Source: JAQUGA01 sp964521105
GTDB lineage: Bacteria > Bacteroidota > Bacteroidia > Bacteroidales > WCHB1-69
NCBI GenBank assembly: GCA_964521105.1
Contig: CAZFPO010000049.1
Span: forward strand, 1 to 18,695
Length of the DNA: 18,695 nt
Direction of reading: 5' to 3'
Every line of letters begins with the position of its first letter. The first letter of the stretch is position 1. The notes below the pieces were generated by a model that searched no databases, was not told where the DNA came from, and saw only the letters and a list, made by a program, of their open reading frames with translations. This document shows, piece by piece, positions 1-8,653 of this stretch. A program made the translations under genes and the position numbers.

Positions 1-55
1 ATCCACCAGCTGGTGGACACGAGTTCATCCGTCAGCTGACGGACGTTCCCGCTAC
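1..55. repeat. 55-bp direct repeat, copy 1, with two CAGCTG palindromes
   Basis: This is identical to 375-429, so the pair brackets the GIY-YIG gene between them. It contains two perfect 16-nt palindromes, tccaccagctggtgga (2-17) and tccgtcagctgacgga (28-43). Both are built on the same core, tcc-N-N-CAGCTG-N-N-gga. The two variable positions change together on both arms (A:T to G:C and C:G to T:A). The window begins inside or at the edge of this copy, so its true left end is unknown. Confidence 0.9.
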
Positions 56-109
56 ATTAAAGTTTTGATTTTTCAAAACTTTTTTATTTCTGTAAAATTA
101 CAATTAGCT

Positions 110-361
110 ATGTATACTGTTTATGTATTGTTTTCAAAGATTCATGACAAAATATACATTGGCTTCACTTCTAATCTTGAAGCTCGAATTTTCTCACACA
201 ATTCTGATAAAAATAATGGATACACTAAACGTTTCAAACCTTGGGAAGTTGTTTATTCTGAAAAATTTGATACAAAAACAGATGCCATGAAGCGTGAAAA
301 AGAATTAAAAAGTTTTAAAGGAAGAGAATTTATTAGAAAAAAAATATTACTTCAAATTTAA
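110..361 (+). CDS. Small GIY-YIG nuclease domain protein (83 aa)
   Basis: This is a single-domain GIY-YIG nuclease of the short UvrC/URI-like type that is common in Bacteroidota. The ATG at 110 gives MYTVYVLF, the usual first beta strand. An upstream in-frame TTG at 65 would add 15 residues that the family does not have, so 110 is preferred. Visible motifs are the GIY-like strand (residues 2-6), YIG at 16-18, Arg26 and His30 on the following helix, PWEVVY at 44-49, and Glu63 in KREKELK, the metal-binding acidic position. The length is normal for the family. The gene lies exactly between two identical 55-bp repeats, which suggests that gene and repeats form one mobile or repeat-associated unit. 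Proteins of this class may process branched or hairpin DNA, but the substrate is unknown. Confidence 0.85.
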   Translation: MYTVYVLFSKIHDKIYIGFTSNLEARIFSHNSDKNNGYTKRFKPWEVVYSEKFDTKTDAMKREKELKSFKGREFIRKKILLQI

Positions 362-374
362 GCGGCGGATTCAT

Positions 375-429
375 ATCCACCAGCTGGTGGACACGAGTTC
401 ATCCGTCAGCTGACGGACGTTCCCGCTAC
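375..429. repeat. 55-bp direct repeat, copy 2, with two CAGCTG palindromes
   Basis: This is a perfect copy of bases 1-55, starting 13 nt after the stop codon of the GIY-YIG gene. The same two 16-nt palindromes lie at 376-391 and 402-417. The preceding agcgg (361-365) can pair with ccgct (423-427), so the whole segment may fold as two hairpins closed by an outer stem. Confidence 0.9.
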
Positions 430-431
430 TA

Positions 432-463
432 AAAAATCCATGAAATTACTTTCATGGATTTTT
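432..463. terminator. Bidirectional intrinsic terminator
   Basis: A perfect 14-bp stem (432-445 with 450-463) encloses a ttac loop. There is an A-run on the left and a T-run on the right. It sits between the converging GIY-YIG gene (plus) and the DUF3078 gene (minus), and works on paper in both directions. Confidence 0.8.
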
Positions 464-494
464 ATATTTTGACAATAAAGAATCTAAAAATAAG

Positions 495-1472
495 CTAAAA
501 TTTGTACGAAAAACCAACTCCTAAAATCTCTTTAAACTGTGTTCGTGGTCCTTTAGCATCTTTTATCCCATCATTATTTGTGTCAACCGAAATATCAATA
601 TCATCATCGTAAATAAGCTGAGTACTAATGTTTAAATTAATGTATTTATTTACTTTAAATGCAATTAAGGTTTCCCAGTTTACATCTATTCGTTCAGGAT
701 TTTTCAGATAATTTGAAAAAAGGTCGATTTTTGTAGTAAATGCGACATTTTTCAAAAATTCACTTTCAAATTTATTTCGGGTATAAATTATTCGTATATA
801 TCCTCCAAATTCACTTTTAAACATTTTCCCTTTAGTAAGTAAATTTCCATTCAAATCATAAGTGGCTTTATCAACTCCAAATGCACCTGCATTAGCCATC
901 ATTTGATTATTCACAATAGTAAGTTTGCCGGTAACGGGAGCAATAAACATACTTAAATAATTATTCGGTTTATAGTCAAGACCTAAAGCAACCAGTGCAT
1001 AAGCTGGGGCTAACCAATCCGAAATTTTCACCGAATCGTTTGGATAATTATACCCAGGAGTCATTTGTGTTTTAAAATTAAATAAAGCAGCATAATAAAA
1101 GTTTTTAAAAGCCTCTTGACCAAATTTTGAAACTAAATCAATTTTGTCATCCATTTTTTTAAATTTTTTCTCTTTTCCTTGCCTTAATATACCATATCCT
1201 AAATCCAATGAATTATCCCAAACGCTTTTATTTTTTTTATAATTTAAAAAAGTGCTTAAAAAGCCATTTAAAGCTAATGAATTTTCACCACCAGCAGCCC
1301 AATTTGTTAACGATGTTTGAGCTAATGAAATACTAAAAACCCCTCCACTCTTCCATCCATCTAACGAATCGGCAGTTTTTGTACGCAATTTTTTCTCTCC
1401 ATCAACTACTTGAGAGTTAGATACTAAAACAAAAATTGCAAAAAATGAGATAAATAAAATTGATTTTTTCAT
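495..1472 (-). CDS. DUF3078 family protein, probable outer-membrane or periplasmic (325 aa)
   Basis: The protein starts with a clear signal peptide (residues 1-20, ending VSNSQ). It then shows the DUF3078 pattern: DGWKSGGVFSISLAQTSLTN (about 38-57), NWAAGGENSLALNG just after, and LDLGYGILRQ near 89-98. The rest is alternating amphipathic strands with many aromatic residues and ends in F, as beta-barrel-like outer-membrane proteins do (GVGFSYKF at the C terminus). DUF3078 is largely restricted to Bacteroidota and its molecular role is not established. The gene stands alone, has its own -7 promoter box, and shares a bidirectional terminator with the upstream nuclease. I infer an envelope location; no substrate can be named. 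Confidence 0.85.
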   Translation of the reverse strand: MKKSILFISFFAIFVLVSNSQVVDGEKKLRTKTADSLDGWKSGGVFSISLAQTSLTNWAAGGENSLALNGFLSTFLNYKKNKSVWDNSLDLGYGILRQGKEKKFKKMDDKIDLVSKFGQEAFKNFYYAALFNFKTQMTPGYNYPNDSVKISDWLAPAYALVALGLDYKPNNYLSMFIAPVTGKLTIVNNQMMANAGAFGVDKATYDLNGNLLTKGKMFKSEFGGYIRIIYTRNKFESEFLKNVAFTTKIDLFSNYLKNPERIDVNWETLIAFKVNKYINLNISTQLIYDDDIDISVDTNNDGIKDAKGPRTQFKEILGVGFSYKF

Positions 1473-1485
1473 ATTTTTTTTTACA

Positions 1486-1493
1486 CAAATTTA
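1486..1493 (-). promoter_or_regulatory. Candidate -7 box for the DUF3078 gene
   Basis: Read on the minus strand this is TAAATTTG, matching the Bacteroidota TAnnTTTG consensus, 13 nt before the start codon at 1472. No good TTTG box is visible at the usual distance upstream, so support is moderate. Confidence 0.45.
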
Positions 1494-1603
1494 ATATAAA
1501 AACCATATAAAACTTAATGTTACTTTATTCATCGAAAAAATTAATAACAATTTGTTGTTATAAAATTAATTGATTTGCTTGTTATTTATTTATTGAACTT
1601 GAA

Positions 1604-1611
1604 TAATTTTG
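1604..1611 (+). promoter_or_regulatory. Candidate -7 box for the HAD hydrolase gene
   Basis: TAATTTTG matches TAnnTTTG. It overlaps the upstream TTG (1609) that could start a longer reading frame, so that start would lie before the likely transcription start. This supports the ATG at 1630. Confidence 0.5.
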
Positions 1612-1629
1612 TCGATTAAATCAATTAAA

Positions 1630-2115
1630 ATGGATAAAATAACAACTATAATATTCGATTGGGGCGATACCTTAATGAGAGATTATCCAGATCTATCTGG
1701 ACCAATGTGCTCATGGGATTATGTTGAATTAATCTCCAATTCAGATGTAGTTGTAAAAGAACTTTCAAAAAATTATCAACTTATTGTTGCAGCAAATGCC
1801 GATGAATCAAATTCAGAACAAATAGCTTTGGCATTAGATAGAGTAGGATTAAAACATTTCTTTACATATTTTTTTTCATCAAAAGAAATTGGCGTAAAAA
1901 AACCAAATATTGATTTTTTTGAACACATTTTTCAAAAATCCAACATTAAGCCAACCGAAAGTATTATGATTGGGAACACTTATGAAAAAGACATCGTTGG
2001 AGGAAAAAATGCAGGAATGAAAACTATATTTTTTAACGAATTTAATAAAAGTGGTGATTACCCCTTAGCCGATTTCACAATTAATAACATGTTAGATGTT
2101 TTAAACATTATCTAA
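1630..2115 (+). CDS. HAD-superfamily hydrolase (161 aa)
   Basis: This is a small haloacid-dehalogenase fold hydrolase without a visible large cap. Motif I is IIFDWGDTLM (residues 7-16) with the nucleophile Asp10. Motif III is the lysine in GVKKP (Lys91). Motif IV is MIGNTYEKDI (113-122), where Asn116 replaces the common Asp and Asp121 follows. The usual D-x-D-G-T order is D-W-G-D-T here, so the second aspartate is at +3 rather than +2. At motif II, LIVAANAD (51-58) shows Ala where Ser or Thr is usual. Such variants occur in HAD subgroups with a DxG signature, so activity is possible but the substrate cannot be told. The start is ATG 1630, just after a -7 box. The next gene follows after 34 nt. 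Confidence 0.8.
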   Translation: MDKITTIIFDWGDTLMRDYPDLSGPMCSWDYVELISNSDVVVKELSKNYQLIVAANADESNSEQIALALDRVGLKHFFTYFFSSKEIGVKKPNIDFFEHIFQKSNIKPTESIMIGNTYEKDIVGGKNAGMKTIFFNEFNKSGDYPLADFTINNMLDVLNII

Positions 2116-2149
2116 CGAAATTCAATTAGTAACAAAAAAACAATCAAAT

Positions 2150-3982
2150 ATGAAAAAAGCAGGTCTATTATTTTTATTATTATCAATATTTCAAATTATT
2201 TATGCACAATGTCCACAATGCTCAATCGACGAAACATATAGTGTGAGTCCAGCTAAACCATCAATTTCTGCCGATACTTTACCTGATGCATTTGCAAATC
2301 AGCCATACAACGAGCAAATTCAAATTTACTTACCCGCACAATTTTTACACAGTTCGGGAATGACTGTTACCTTAAACAAAATTCAAGTATTAAGTGTAAC
2401 AGGTGTACCTTTTGGTATGCAATTTCAATCAAGCTCCGCCACAAATATTTTCTTTCCAGCACAATCTCCGCCCACCACCGAGCATGCTTGTGCTACATTT
2501 TGCGGCACCCCTTTGGTTCCAGGCAATTATGCCATTACAGTATATGTAAAAGCATGGGCTGGAACTGTTGTAGGAGAACAAACTTCTGAAGATTTTTTTA
2601 CATTGTTTTTAAAAGTTTTACCCGCTCCTGCATCAAATAATGGTTTTACTATTTCAAACTCACAAGGTTGTGCCCCACTTACTACCTCTTATACAGTGAA
2701 TCGTCCTAGTGGTGGAGATAGTCGTTTTTCATATCAATGGAGTTTTGGCAATGGTAATAACTCTTCAGTAGAAACCCCTGGTTCACAAACTTATCCTAAT
2801 GCTGGAACATTTCCAGTTACATTAACAACAACAATTGACACTCTTAATTCATTTTACATTAATGCACTGCAAATATTAACTTGTCCAATTAGCAATTGTA
2901 ATGACAATGTTCTTGGAGTAATTGGTCGACCCGATTATTATTTTATACTAAAAAGAGGTAGCACAACCGTATACCAATCCTCAGCCATCGATAATGCCGA
3001 AGCACCTGTTTCATATTCATTTAGCGATATTGCTTTAGAAAACGATGTATATACTATTCAGGTTATGGATGAAGATGGAGGGTTAAATGGTTCAAATGAT
3101 GCTTGTGGCTCGGTTAGTTTTAATGGTCATCAAACCGGATGGTTACAACTACAATCGAGCAATGGTGTTATTGTTCGCTTTCAAATAATGCATCCCACAT
3201 TAACATTTACCGATTACGATACTATAACAGTATATCCATCTCCCAATACACCAATTTTAACATCTAATCCCGGAGATTCTGTATGCTTTGGAAATGCAAT
3301 TGAAATTACGGCATCAGATATTGGAAATTACCTTTGGTATAAAAATGACACTATAGTTCCTAATGCCGAAACTAATTCATTATCTGTTATTTATTCAGGT
3401 TTATATAAAGCAAATATTACAAACGAATTTGGATGTTCGAAATGGTCGGCTGCAAAAAATATTTTCATGAAACCCATACCAACTCAACCAACATTTTGGG
3501 TAACAGGCAATTTATTACAAACAAATGCCTCTATGATTACAAATCAGCTACAATGGTATGTTTTAGATCAAAATAATGAAGGCATTCCAATACCAAGTGC
3601 TACTTCACAAACATATACAATTCAGGAAAGTGGAAAATATTTTTTAACTGCTAAAAACTACTTTCAGTGTGTTGTTTCTTCTGATAGTGTTGATGTTGAG
3701 CACACCAATGTATCGATTGATGAATCGGTGTTTAACGAATCCCTAAAAATATATCCAAATCCAACTTCAAATATTTTAAATATTAATTTTGACAATAGTG
3801 TTGGTATTGACCGATTAATGATATACAATTTTATAGGACAATTGATGTTTGAACAAGTAATTGACTCTTTTCAAAGTGCAATTCAATATTTGCTTGATGT
3901 TTCAACCTATGCTAAAGGAAATTATTTGTTGATATTATCAAATCAGAAAAATCAATACAAACACAAGTTTATAGTGAGATAA
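2150..3982 (+). CDS. Secreted surface protein with PKD, C2-like, Ig-like and T9SS sorting domains (610 aa)
   Basis: A signal peptide (1-20, ending IYAQ) leads into a Cys-rich start. The segment around 40-157 resembles the propeptide-like region seen in many Bacteroidota surface proteins. A PKD domain lies at about 166-243 (YQWSFGNG at 195-202, then SQTYPNAGTFPVTLTTT). Residues 253-326 look like a C2-type beta sandwich, with an acidic loop VMDEDGGLNGSNDACG near 305-320 that could bind calcium. An Ig-like domain spans about 368-440 (NYLWYKNDTIVPNAETNSL). The last ~78 residues form a type A T9SS C-terminal domain (IYPNPTSNILNINF, then a final KFIVR). I expect export through T9SS and display or release at the cell surface, with a binding or adhesive role. 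No catalytic motif is seen. A strong terminator follows. Confidence 0.8.
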   Translation: MKKAGLLFLLLSIFQIIYAQCPQCSIDETYSVSPAKPSISADTLPDAFANQPYNEQIQIYLPAQFLHSSGMTVTLNKIQVLSVTGVPFGMQFQSSSATNIFFPAQSPPTTEHACATFCGTPLVPGNYAITVYVKAWAGTVVGEQTSEDFFTLFLKVLPAPASNNGFTISNSQGCAPLTTSYTVNRPSGGDSRFSYQWSFGNGNNSSVETPGSQTYPNAGTFPVTLTTTIDTLNSFYINALQILTCPISNCNDNVLGVIGRPDYYFILKRGSTTVYQSSAIDNAEAPVSYSFSDIALENDVYTIQVMDEDGGLNGSNDACGSVSFNGHQTGWLQLQSSNGVIVRFQIMHPTLTFTDYDTITVYPSPNTPILTSNPGDSVCFGNAIEITASDIGNYLWYKNDTIVPNAETNSLSVIYSGLYKANITNEFGCSKWSAAKNIFMKPIPTQPTFWVTGNLLQTNASMITNQLQWYVLDQNNEGIPIPSATSQTYTIQESGKYFLTAKNYFQCVVSSDSVDVEHTNVSIDESVFNESLKIYPNPTSNILNINFDNSVGIDRLMIYNFIGQLMFEQVIDSFQSAIQYLLDVSTYAKGNYLLILSNQKNQYKHKFIVR

Positions 3983-4002
3983 AAAAAACATAATAATTTA
4001 AG

Positions 4003-4029
4003 ACGCTATCGCAAGGTAGCGTTTTTTTT
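4003..4029 (+). terminator. Intrinsic terminator after the T9SS surface protein gene
   Basis: The arms acgctatc and ggtagcgt form an 8-bp stem with one T:G pair, closed by a gcaa tetraloop and followed by eight T. It starts 21 nt after the stop codon. The 240 bp that follow hold no gene; only a weak TAGATTTG box (4063-4070) is visible there. Confidence 0.85.
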
Positions 4030-4270
4030 ATAAGTACAAAAACAAACAATGACAATTTTTATTAGATTTGTAGTGAAAAATAGCAAAAGAAACACAAAAA
4101 AACTGAGGTATAACAAAGATGAGGAAAACTCCAGTTTTGTTATAGTTTAAATTGAAGATAAGAATAGTGTTGAATTTGTAACGTTCATATAGTAAAATTC
4201 AGATTCAGAGTTTTGATATTTTTAAAATATGGAGCAAAATTAAGTTAATTGAGAAAATAAAAAACAAATT

Positions 4271-5152
4271 ATGATTAAAAAGTCTTTATTATTGGTTCTT
4301 TTAGTAAGTTTTTATTGGGGATTTTCTCAAAAATTAGCATATAAAATATTTACTAAAGAGGGCAAAGAGTCTTCGTACAATGCCTTAATTGAAGCCGCAA
4401 AAACGGCTGATATTGTTATGTTTGGTGAATTGCATGACGATGCAATAATTCATTGGCTCGAATATGAATTTGCCAAAGATATGTTTAAACAATCAGGAAA
4501 ACCGATAATATTGGGAGCCGAAATGTTTGAATCGGATAATCAAGATATTTTAAACGAATATTTGCAAGGTTTTATTAAAGAAAAAAGCTTTACCGATGAT
4601 GCTCGTTTATGGTCAAATTACAAAACAGATTATCAACCAATACTTGCATTTGCTAAAGAATCGAAGATACCGTTTATAGCTACAAACATTCCACGAAGGT
4701 ATGCGTCAATGGTAAATTCTGGAGGGTTTGAAGCACTAGAAAAACTTTCGATTGAAGCTAAACAATGGATAGCTCCACTCCCACCAAAATATAATGGTGA
4801 TTTGCCGGGATATAAAAAAATTAAAAAATCAATGGGAACTATGCCTGGCGGAATGGGACATGGTAAAAGCCCCGATAATTTGGCTAAAGCCCAAGCTATT
4901 AAAGATGCAACCATGGCATATTTTATTTTAAAAAATTATAAATCAGGCTCAATTTTTATACATTATAACGGATGCTATCATTCCGATGATTATGAAGGAA
5001 TTGTTTGGTATATCAAATCAGAAAATCCATCACTGAAAATATTAACGATTTCTCCTAGTCGTCAAAATTCGATAGATAAATTAGAAGATGAATATTTGAA
5101 TAAAGCTGACTTTATCATTGCTGTACCTTCCAGTATGACAAAAACTCAATAA
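4271..5152 (+). CDS. ChaN-like haem-binding uptake protein, Tiki superfamily (293 aa)
   Basis: The protein matches the ChaN family (cofactor haem-binding, PF04187 type). GELHDD at 52-57 follows strand DIVMF, then ILGAEMFESDNQDIL (80-94), WSNYKTDYQPILAFAK (114-129), IPFIATNIPRRYASMV (133-148), and a late HYNGCYHSDDYEGIVWY block (231-247). ChaN homologues bind haem or have EreA/Tiki-type folds, and many sit with iron-uptake genes. A signal peptide (1-20, ending FSQ) without a lipobox cysteine suggests a soluble periplasmic protein rather than the lipoprotein form known elsewhere. The Gly- and Met-rich loop MGTMPGGMGHGKSPD (188-202) is typical of the family. No iron genes are adjacent. The protease gene follows after 34 nt, so co-transcription is possible. 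Confidence 0.85.
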   Translation: MIKKSLLLVLLVSFYWGFSQKLAYKIFTKEGKESSYNALIEAAKTADIVMFGELHDDAIIHWLEYEFAKDMFKQSGKPIILGAEMFESDNQDILNEYLQGFIKEKSFTDDARLWSNYKTDYQPILAFAKESKIPFIATNIPRRYASMVNSGGFEALEKLSIEAKQWIAPLPPKYNGDLPGYKKIKKSMGTMPGGMGHGKSPDNLAKAQAIKDATMAYFILKNYKSGSIFIHYNGCYHSDDYEGIVWYIKSENPSLKILTISPSRQNSIDKLEDEYLNKADFIIAVPSSMTKTQ

Positions 5153-5186
5153 TACATTATATCATTTTTAATCAATAATATATCCC

Positions 5187-7382
5187 ATGAGATTTTCATT
5201 AAAATTTTTCCGAAACTTTATTTTGACTTTTTGTTTTATTTCGTCCTTATCGATTTTTGCTCAAACGCAACAATCGCTTTATTTTAGAGATGCTGTCCGA
5301 CTTGCTGAGCAAAACACAGTAGGATTTGAAACGTTGAGTAATCGATATAGCATAACTCAAATTAATAATAATTTGTTTTTGTCAGCCATTGCCAAAGTAA
5401 ATTCAAATTTTTCGGAAACTAAATTAGTCGAAAAAGGGATTATACTTCGTTCAAAGGTTGGAAACATCGTTTCATTATTTATTCCTGTTGAAAGTTTGCG
5501 AGGTTTTTCTACAATTCAAGGGATTCAATATATTGACATCGCTCAAAAATTCGATGTTAATTTAAATAAAGCGGTTAAAGATACCAGAGTTGATAGTGTT
5601 CAAAAAGGATTAGGGTTGCCAGCTGCTTTTAGTGGTAAAGATGTAATTATTGGCATTACTGATTGGGGATTTGACTATACTAATCCAATGTTTTACGATA
5701 CGTTAATGCAACATACTCGAATTTTAAAAGCTTGGGATCAATTTCGAAATAGCGGTCCTGCCCCACTCGGCTTTAATTATGGAACCGAAATTGACGGCGA
5801 AACAGCTCTTTTATCGGCTCAATGCGATACGTTTAATATTTATCAATGGGCAACACACGGAAGTCATGTTGCTGGCATTGCCGGAGGAAGTGGCGCTGGA
5901 ACAATTTACCGAGGCGTGGCATACGAAGCCAATTACCTACTTGCAACATTTTTAGTTGACGAAGCAGCAGTTTTAGATGCATTTGTTTGGCTTAAAACAA
6001 ATGCCGAAAACATGCATAAACGATTAGTTGTTAACATGAGTTGGGGGTTGTATTGGTTTGGCACACTCGATGGTAGTTCTTTATTAAGCCAAGCAATTGA
6101 TACAATGTCATCACACGGTGTTGTTTTTGTATCGAGTGGTGGAAATAATGGCGATGTTAATTATCATATTAAAAAAACTTTTATTTCGCCTGATGATACC
6201 ATAAAAACAATTGTTGGATTCGACAACTACTCTTACTATCCAAAAATGTGGGGGCAAGCCATAACAATGTGGGGCGAACCCGAAAAATCGTTTGAATTTA
6301 GTATAAAAATATTAGATGCATCGTACAATTTGCTTGAAGAAACTCCTTTAATTTCAACTGAATCAAATACGGGTTATGTCGAAAATTTCATTGTAATGAA
6401 TCAAGACACAGTATTTTACAACTATATGTTAGAATCAGCAAATCCTTTGAATCAACGACCACACATCCACCTTCGAGTTCGGAACAGGAACACTAGTAAT
6501 TATAAAATTGCGTTATATTTAACATCTCAAACGGGCACAGTTCACTTGTGGAATGTTATTGAATTGACAAATGGAGTTGGCAACTGGGGGTCACCGTTTA
6601 TAGCTCCAAATTCAAATTGGACAGAAGGCGATTCACAATACAGCATTGGTGAACCATCGTGTACAAAATCGGTAATTAGTGTTGCAGCACATGGTAGCGA
6701 AACTATTTTCAACGGCACCATAGCTGGAGGAAATATAGCTAGCTTTTCGAGCAAAGGTCCTACCATTGATGGAAGAGTTAAGCCCGACATATCGGCACCC
6801 GGTGTAAATATTACATCATCCATATCTTCATTTACTAACCAAGCATACGCTCCTCAGGACATTGTAACTTCGGTTCCATTTAATAGCAGAAATTATGTTT
6901 TTTTAAAATTTTCGGGCACATCAATGTCGGGACCCATGGTTACTGGAATAGTAGCATTAATTCTCCAAGCAAATCCAACATTAAGTTCAGTTCAAATTAA
7001 AGATATACTACGACAAACTGCACGTGAAGACATTCGCACAGGTACACTACCCGATACTGGTTCTACTCAATGGGGATGGGGAAAAGTTACTGCAAACAGA
7101 GCCATTAAATTAGCTTTAGAAACCGAACAAATTGGATATTTTCAAAAAAGTGGAAAAAGCATGATTTATCCCAATCCAGCAACAAATTTTATTCATTTCA
7201 TTAATGATGAAAACTTTGAACCAATACAGATTGAAATTTTTGATTCATTTGGAAAAAAAGTTTATTATAGCAATTTAAATTCAAATATTTTAGATGTAAC
7301 TTTTCTCGAAAATGGATTTTATATTCTAAAAATCCAAGATATTCATCGAAATATTTCAATTCAAAAACTTGTAAAAAGATAA
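5187..7382 (+). CDS. Secreted subtilisin-like serine protease (S8) with T9SS sorting domain (731 aa)
   Basis: The catalytic triad of peptidase family S8 is complete: Asp159 in GITDWGFD, His224 in THGSHVAG, and Ser579 in FSGTSMSGP. Asn320 in SSGGNNGD serves as the oxyanion residue. A signal peptide (1-25, ending IFAQ) is followed by a ~110-residue N-terminal region, presumably an inhibitory propeptide. A large insert (about 325-490) lies between the oxyanion block and the SVAAHGS / SSKGPTIDGRVKPDISAPG block (about 498-539). The C-terminal ~75 residues form a T9SS type A domain (MIYPNPATNFIHF, ending KLVKR). I expect export across the outer membrane and protein degradation outside the cell. The stop is 4 nt from the next start, so the aminotransferase downstream is probably co-transcribed, although the two functions have no obvious link. 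Confidence 0.92.
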   Translation: MRFSLKFFRNFILTFCFISSLSIFAQTQQSLYFRDAVRLAEQNTVGFETLSNRYSITQINNNLFLSAIAKVNSNFSETKLVEKGIILRSKVGNIVSLFIPVESLRGFSTIQGIQYIDIAQKFDVNLNKAVKDTRVDSVQKGLGLPAAFSGKDVIIGITDWGFDYTNPMFYDTLMQHTRILKAWDQFRNSGPAPLGFNYGTEIDGETALLSAQCDTFNIYQWATHGSHVAGIAGGSGAGTIYRGVAYEANYLLATFLVDEAAVLDAFVWLKTNAENMHKRLVVNMSWGLYWFGTLDGSSLLSQAIDTMSSHGVVFVSSGGNNGDVNYHIKKTFISPDDTIKTIVGFDNYSYYPKMWGQAITMWGEPEKSFEFSIKILDASYNLLEETPLISTESNTGYVENFIVMNQDTVFYNYMLESANPLNQRPHIHLRVRNRNTSNYKIALYLTSQTGTVHLWNVIELTNGVGNWGSPFIAPNSNWTEGDSQYSIGEPSCTKSVISVAAHGSETIFNGTIAGGNIASFSSKGPTIDGRVKPDISAPGVNITSSISSFTNQAYAPQDIVTSVPFNSRNYVFLKFSGTSMSGPMVTGIVALILQANPTLSSVQIKDILRQTAREDIRTGTLPDTGSTQWGWGKVTANRAIKLALETEQIGYFQKSGKSMIYPNPATNFIHFINDENFEPIQIEIFDSFGKKVYYSNLNSNILDVTFLENGFYILKIQDIHRNISIQKLVKR

Positions 7383-7386
7383 TGAT

Positions 7387-8523
7387 ATGCCCACTCTACC
7401 ATCAGGCTCATTAATAAGTTATATGAGCTCAAAAGTTAAAGCTCATGGCGGTATAAACCTAGCTCAAGGATTACCTGGTTTTAATCCTCCTATTGAACTA
7501 TTAGAATGTATACGAAATGCTACATATAAAAAAGTGCATCAGTATCCCCCTGGCACAGGCAATATCAGACTATCTGATTATATAGCAGAGAGTTTGAGCC
7601 CTGATTTAAAAATTACTCGAAACGAAATTTTAATGACCTGTGGTGCAACCGAAGCCCTGTCCTTATTATTCTTATATTTAACTCAAAAAATTAAAGAAAA
7701 ATTTTCAGTTTTATCGTTCGATCCAGCATACGAAAGTTACTCACGCTTACCAAAACATTTTAACATTCCTTACATTCCATTTGGCAATATTGAAACCAAT
7801 TGTATTGATTTTGAAGCACTAAAAAAAACAATTAACGAAAACAATGTAAAAATTATTTTTGTTAGCTCACCCGGAAATCCTCATGGAAAAATAATACCCC
7901 AAAACGAACTCGATACGTTGTGCCAAATGGCTAAAGAGCTAAATTTTTACATTATTTTTGATGCCGTGTACAAAGAACTTTACATTGAAAAACAAGCTCC
8001 GCAACCCTTTGAACATTTTGGACATAACCTTTTTTATGTAAATAGTTTTTCAAAACTTTTATCGATTACAGGGTGGCGAATTGGTTATTTATTAGCCGAT
8101 AGTTCACACATGCAAGCCATTCATAGCATGCACGATTACACGGGCTTATGTGTTCCTTCGGTTTTGCAAGAGGCTTTAATTGATTATCTGGAAGAGTATA
8201 ATGGTGGTGAAAAATACATTAGTAATATACGACAAAATGTGATGAACTGTTTTAATATCCTTACTCCCACCCTAAATAAACTAAATTTTGAGATTCCAAA
8301 AATTGATGGAGGATATTTTATTTGGGCAAAGCTACCCCCTAACTATAATTGTGGTTTTGATTTTGCCGAAAAACTATATAAATTTGAAAAAATAGCTGTT
8401 GTGCCAGGTGTTCATTTTTCGGAAAATGCAAAAAATTATATTCGAATTAACGTTGCCCGCTCACAATCCGAACTCGAAAATGCAAAAAATGGTATAGAAC
8501 GATTTATTTTAAGCAACCTGTAA
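7387..8523 (+). CDS. PLP-dependent aminotransferase, methionine aminotransferase-like (378 aa)
   Basis: This is a fold type I (class I/II) aminotransferase. The N-terminal INLAQGLPGFNPPIEL (23-38) and HQYPPGTGNIRL (51-62) match the methionine / kynurenine / glutamine-K transaminase subgroup (YbdL-like). PLP contacts visible are Asn164 in SSPGNPHG, Asp192 in FDAVYKELY, the Schiff-base Lys223 in SFSKLLSITGWRIGY, and Arg231. A C-terminal substrate-carboxylate arginine is likely in YIRINVARS. The length is normal. In this subgroup the final step of the methionine salvage pathway or transamination of aromatic and sulphur amino acids is usual; which applies here is inferred only. The ATG at 7387 comes 4 nt after the protease stop, which suggests one transcript. 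Confidence 0.85.
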   Translation: MPTLPSGSLISYMSSKVKAHGGINLAQGLPGFNPPIELLECIRNATYKKVHQYPPGTGNIRLSDYIAESLSPDLKITRNEILMTCGATEALSLLFLYLTQKIKEKFSVLSFDPAYESYSRLPKHFNIPYIPFGNIETNCIDFEALKKTINENNVKIIFVSSPGNPHGKIIPQNELDTLCQMAKELNFYIIFDAVYKELYIEKQAPQPFEHFGHNLFYVNSFSKLLSITGWRIGYLLADSSHMQAIHSMHDYTGLCVPSVLQEALIDYLEEYNGGEKYISNIRQNVMNCFNILTPTLNKLNFEIPKIDGGYFIWAKLPPNYNCGFDFAEKLYKFEKIAVVPGVHFSENAKNYIRINVARSQSELENAKNGIERFILSNL

Positions 8524-8616
8524 GTTTGTGTAATAGCTTCTTTAAAAAATTATACATTTTTAATTTAAAAATTTGTCAAAAAAATTTCTATGGTGATTAA
8601 ATTAAACTTAAAGTAT

Positions 8617-8624
8617 TATATTTG
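8617..8624 (+). promoter_or_regulatory. Candidate -7 box for rocD
   Basis: TATATTTG fits TAnnTTTG and lies 29 nt before the rocD ATG, leaving a short A-rich leader without a Shine-Dalgarno site. No clear upstream TTTG box is seen at about 19 nt. Confidence 0.5.
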
Positions 8625-8653
8625 CCCCAATTAGTAACAAAAAACAAAAAATC

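Noticed and set aside
65..109. TTG start at 65 for the first GIY-YIG gene
   Set aside because: It adds 15 residues not seen in the family, whereas ATG 110 gives the canonical start.
4633..4914. Minus-strand frame inside the ChaN-like gene
   Set aside because: It is the complement of a clear coding region and has no domain.
6542..6823. Minus-strand frame inside the protease gene
   Set aside because: It lies across the conserved S8 region on the other strand and has no support of its own.
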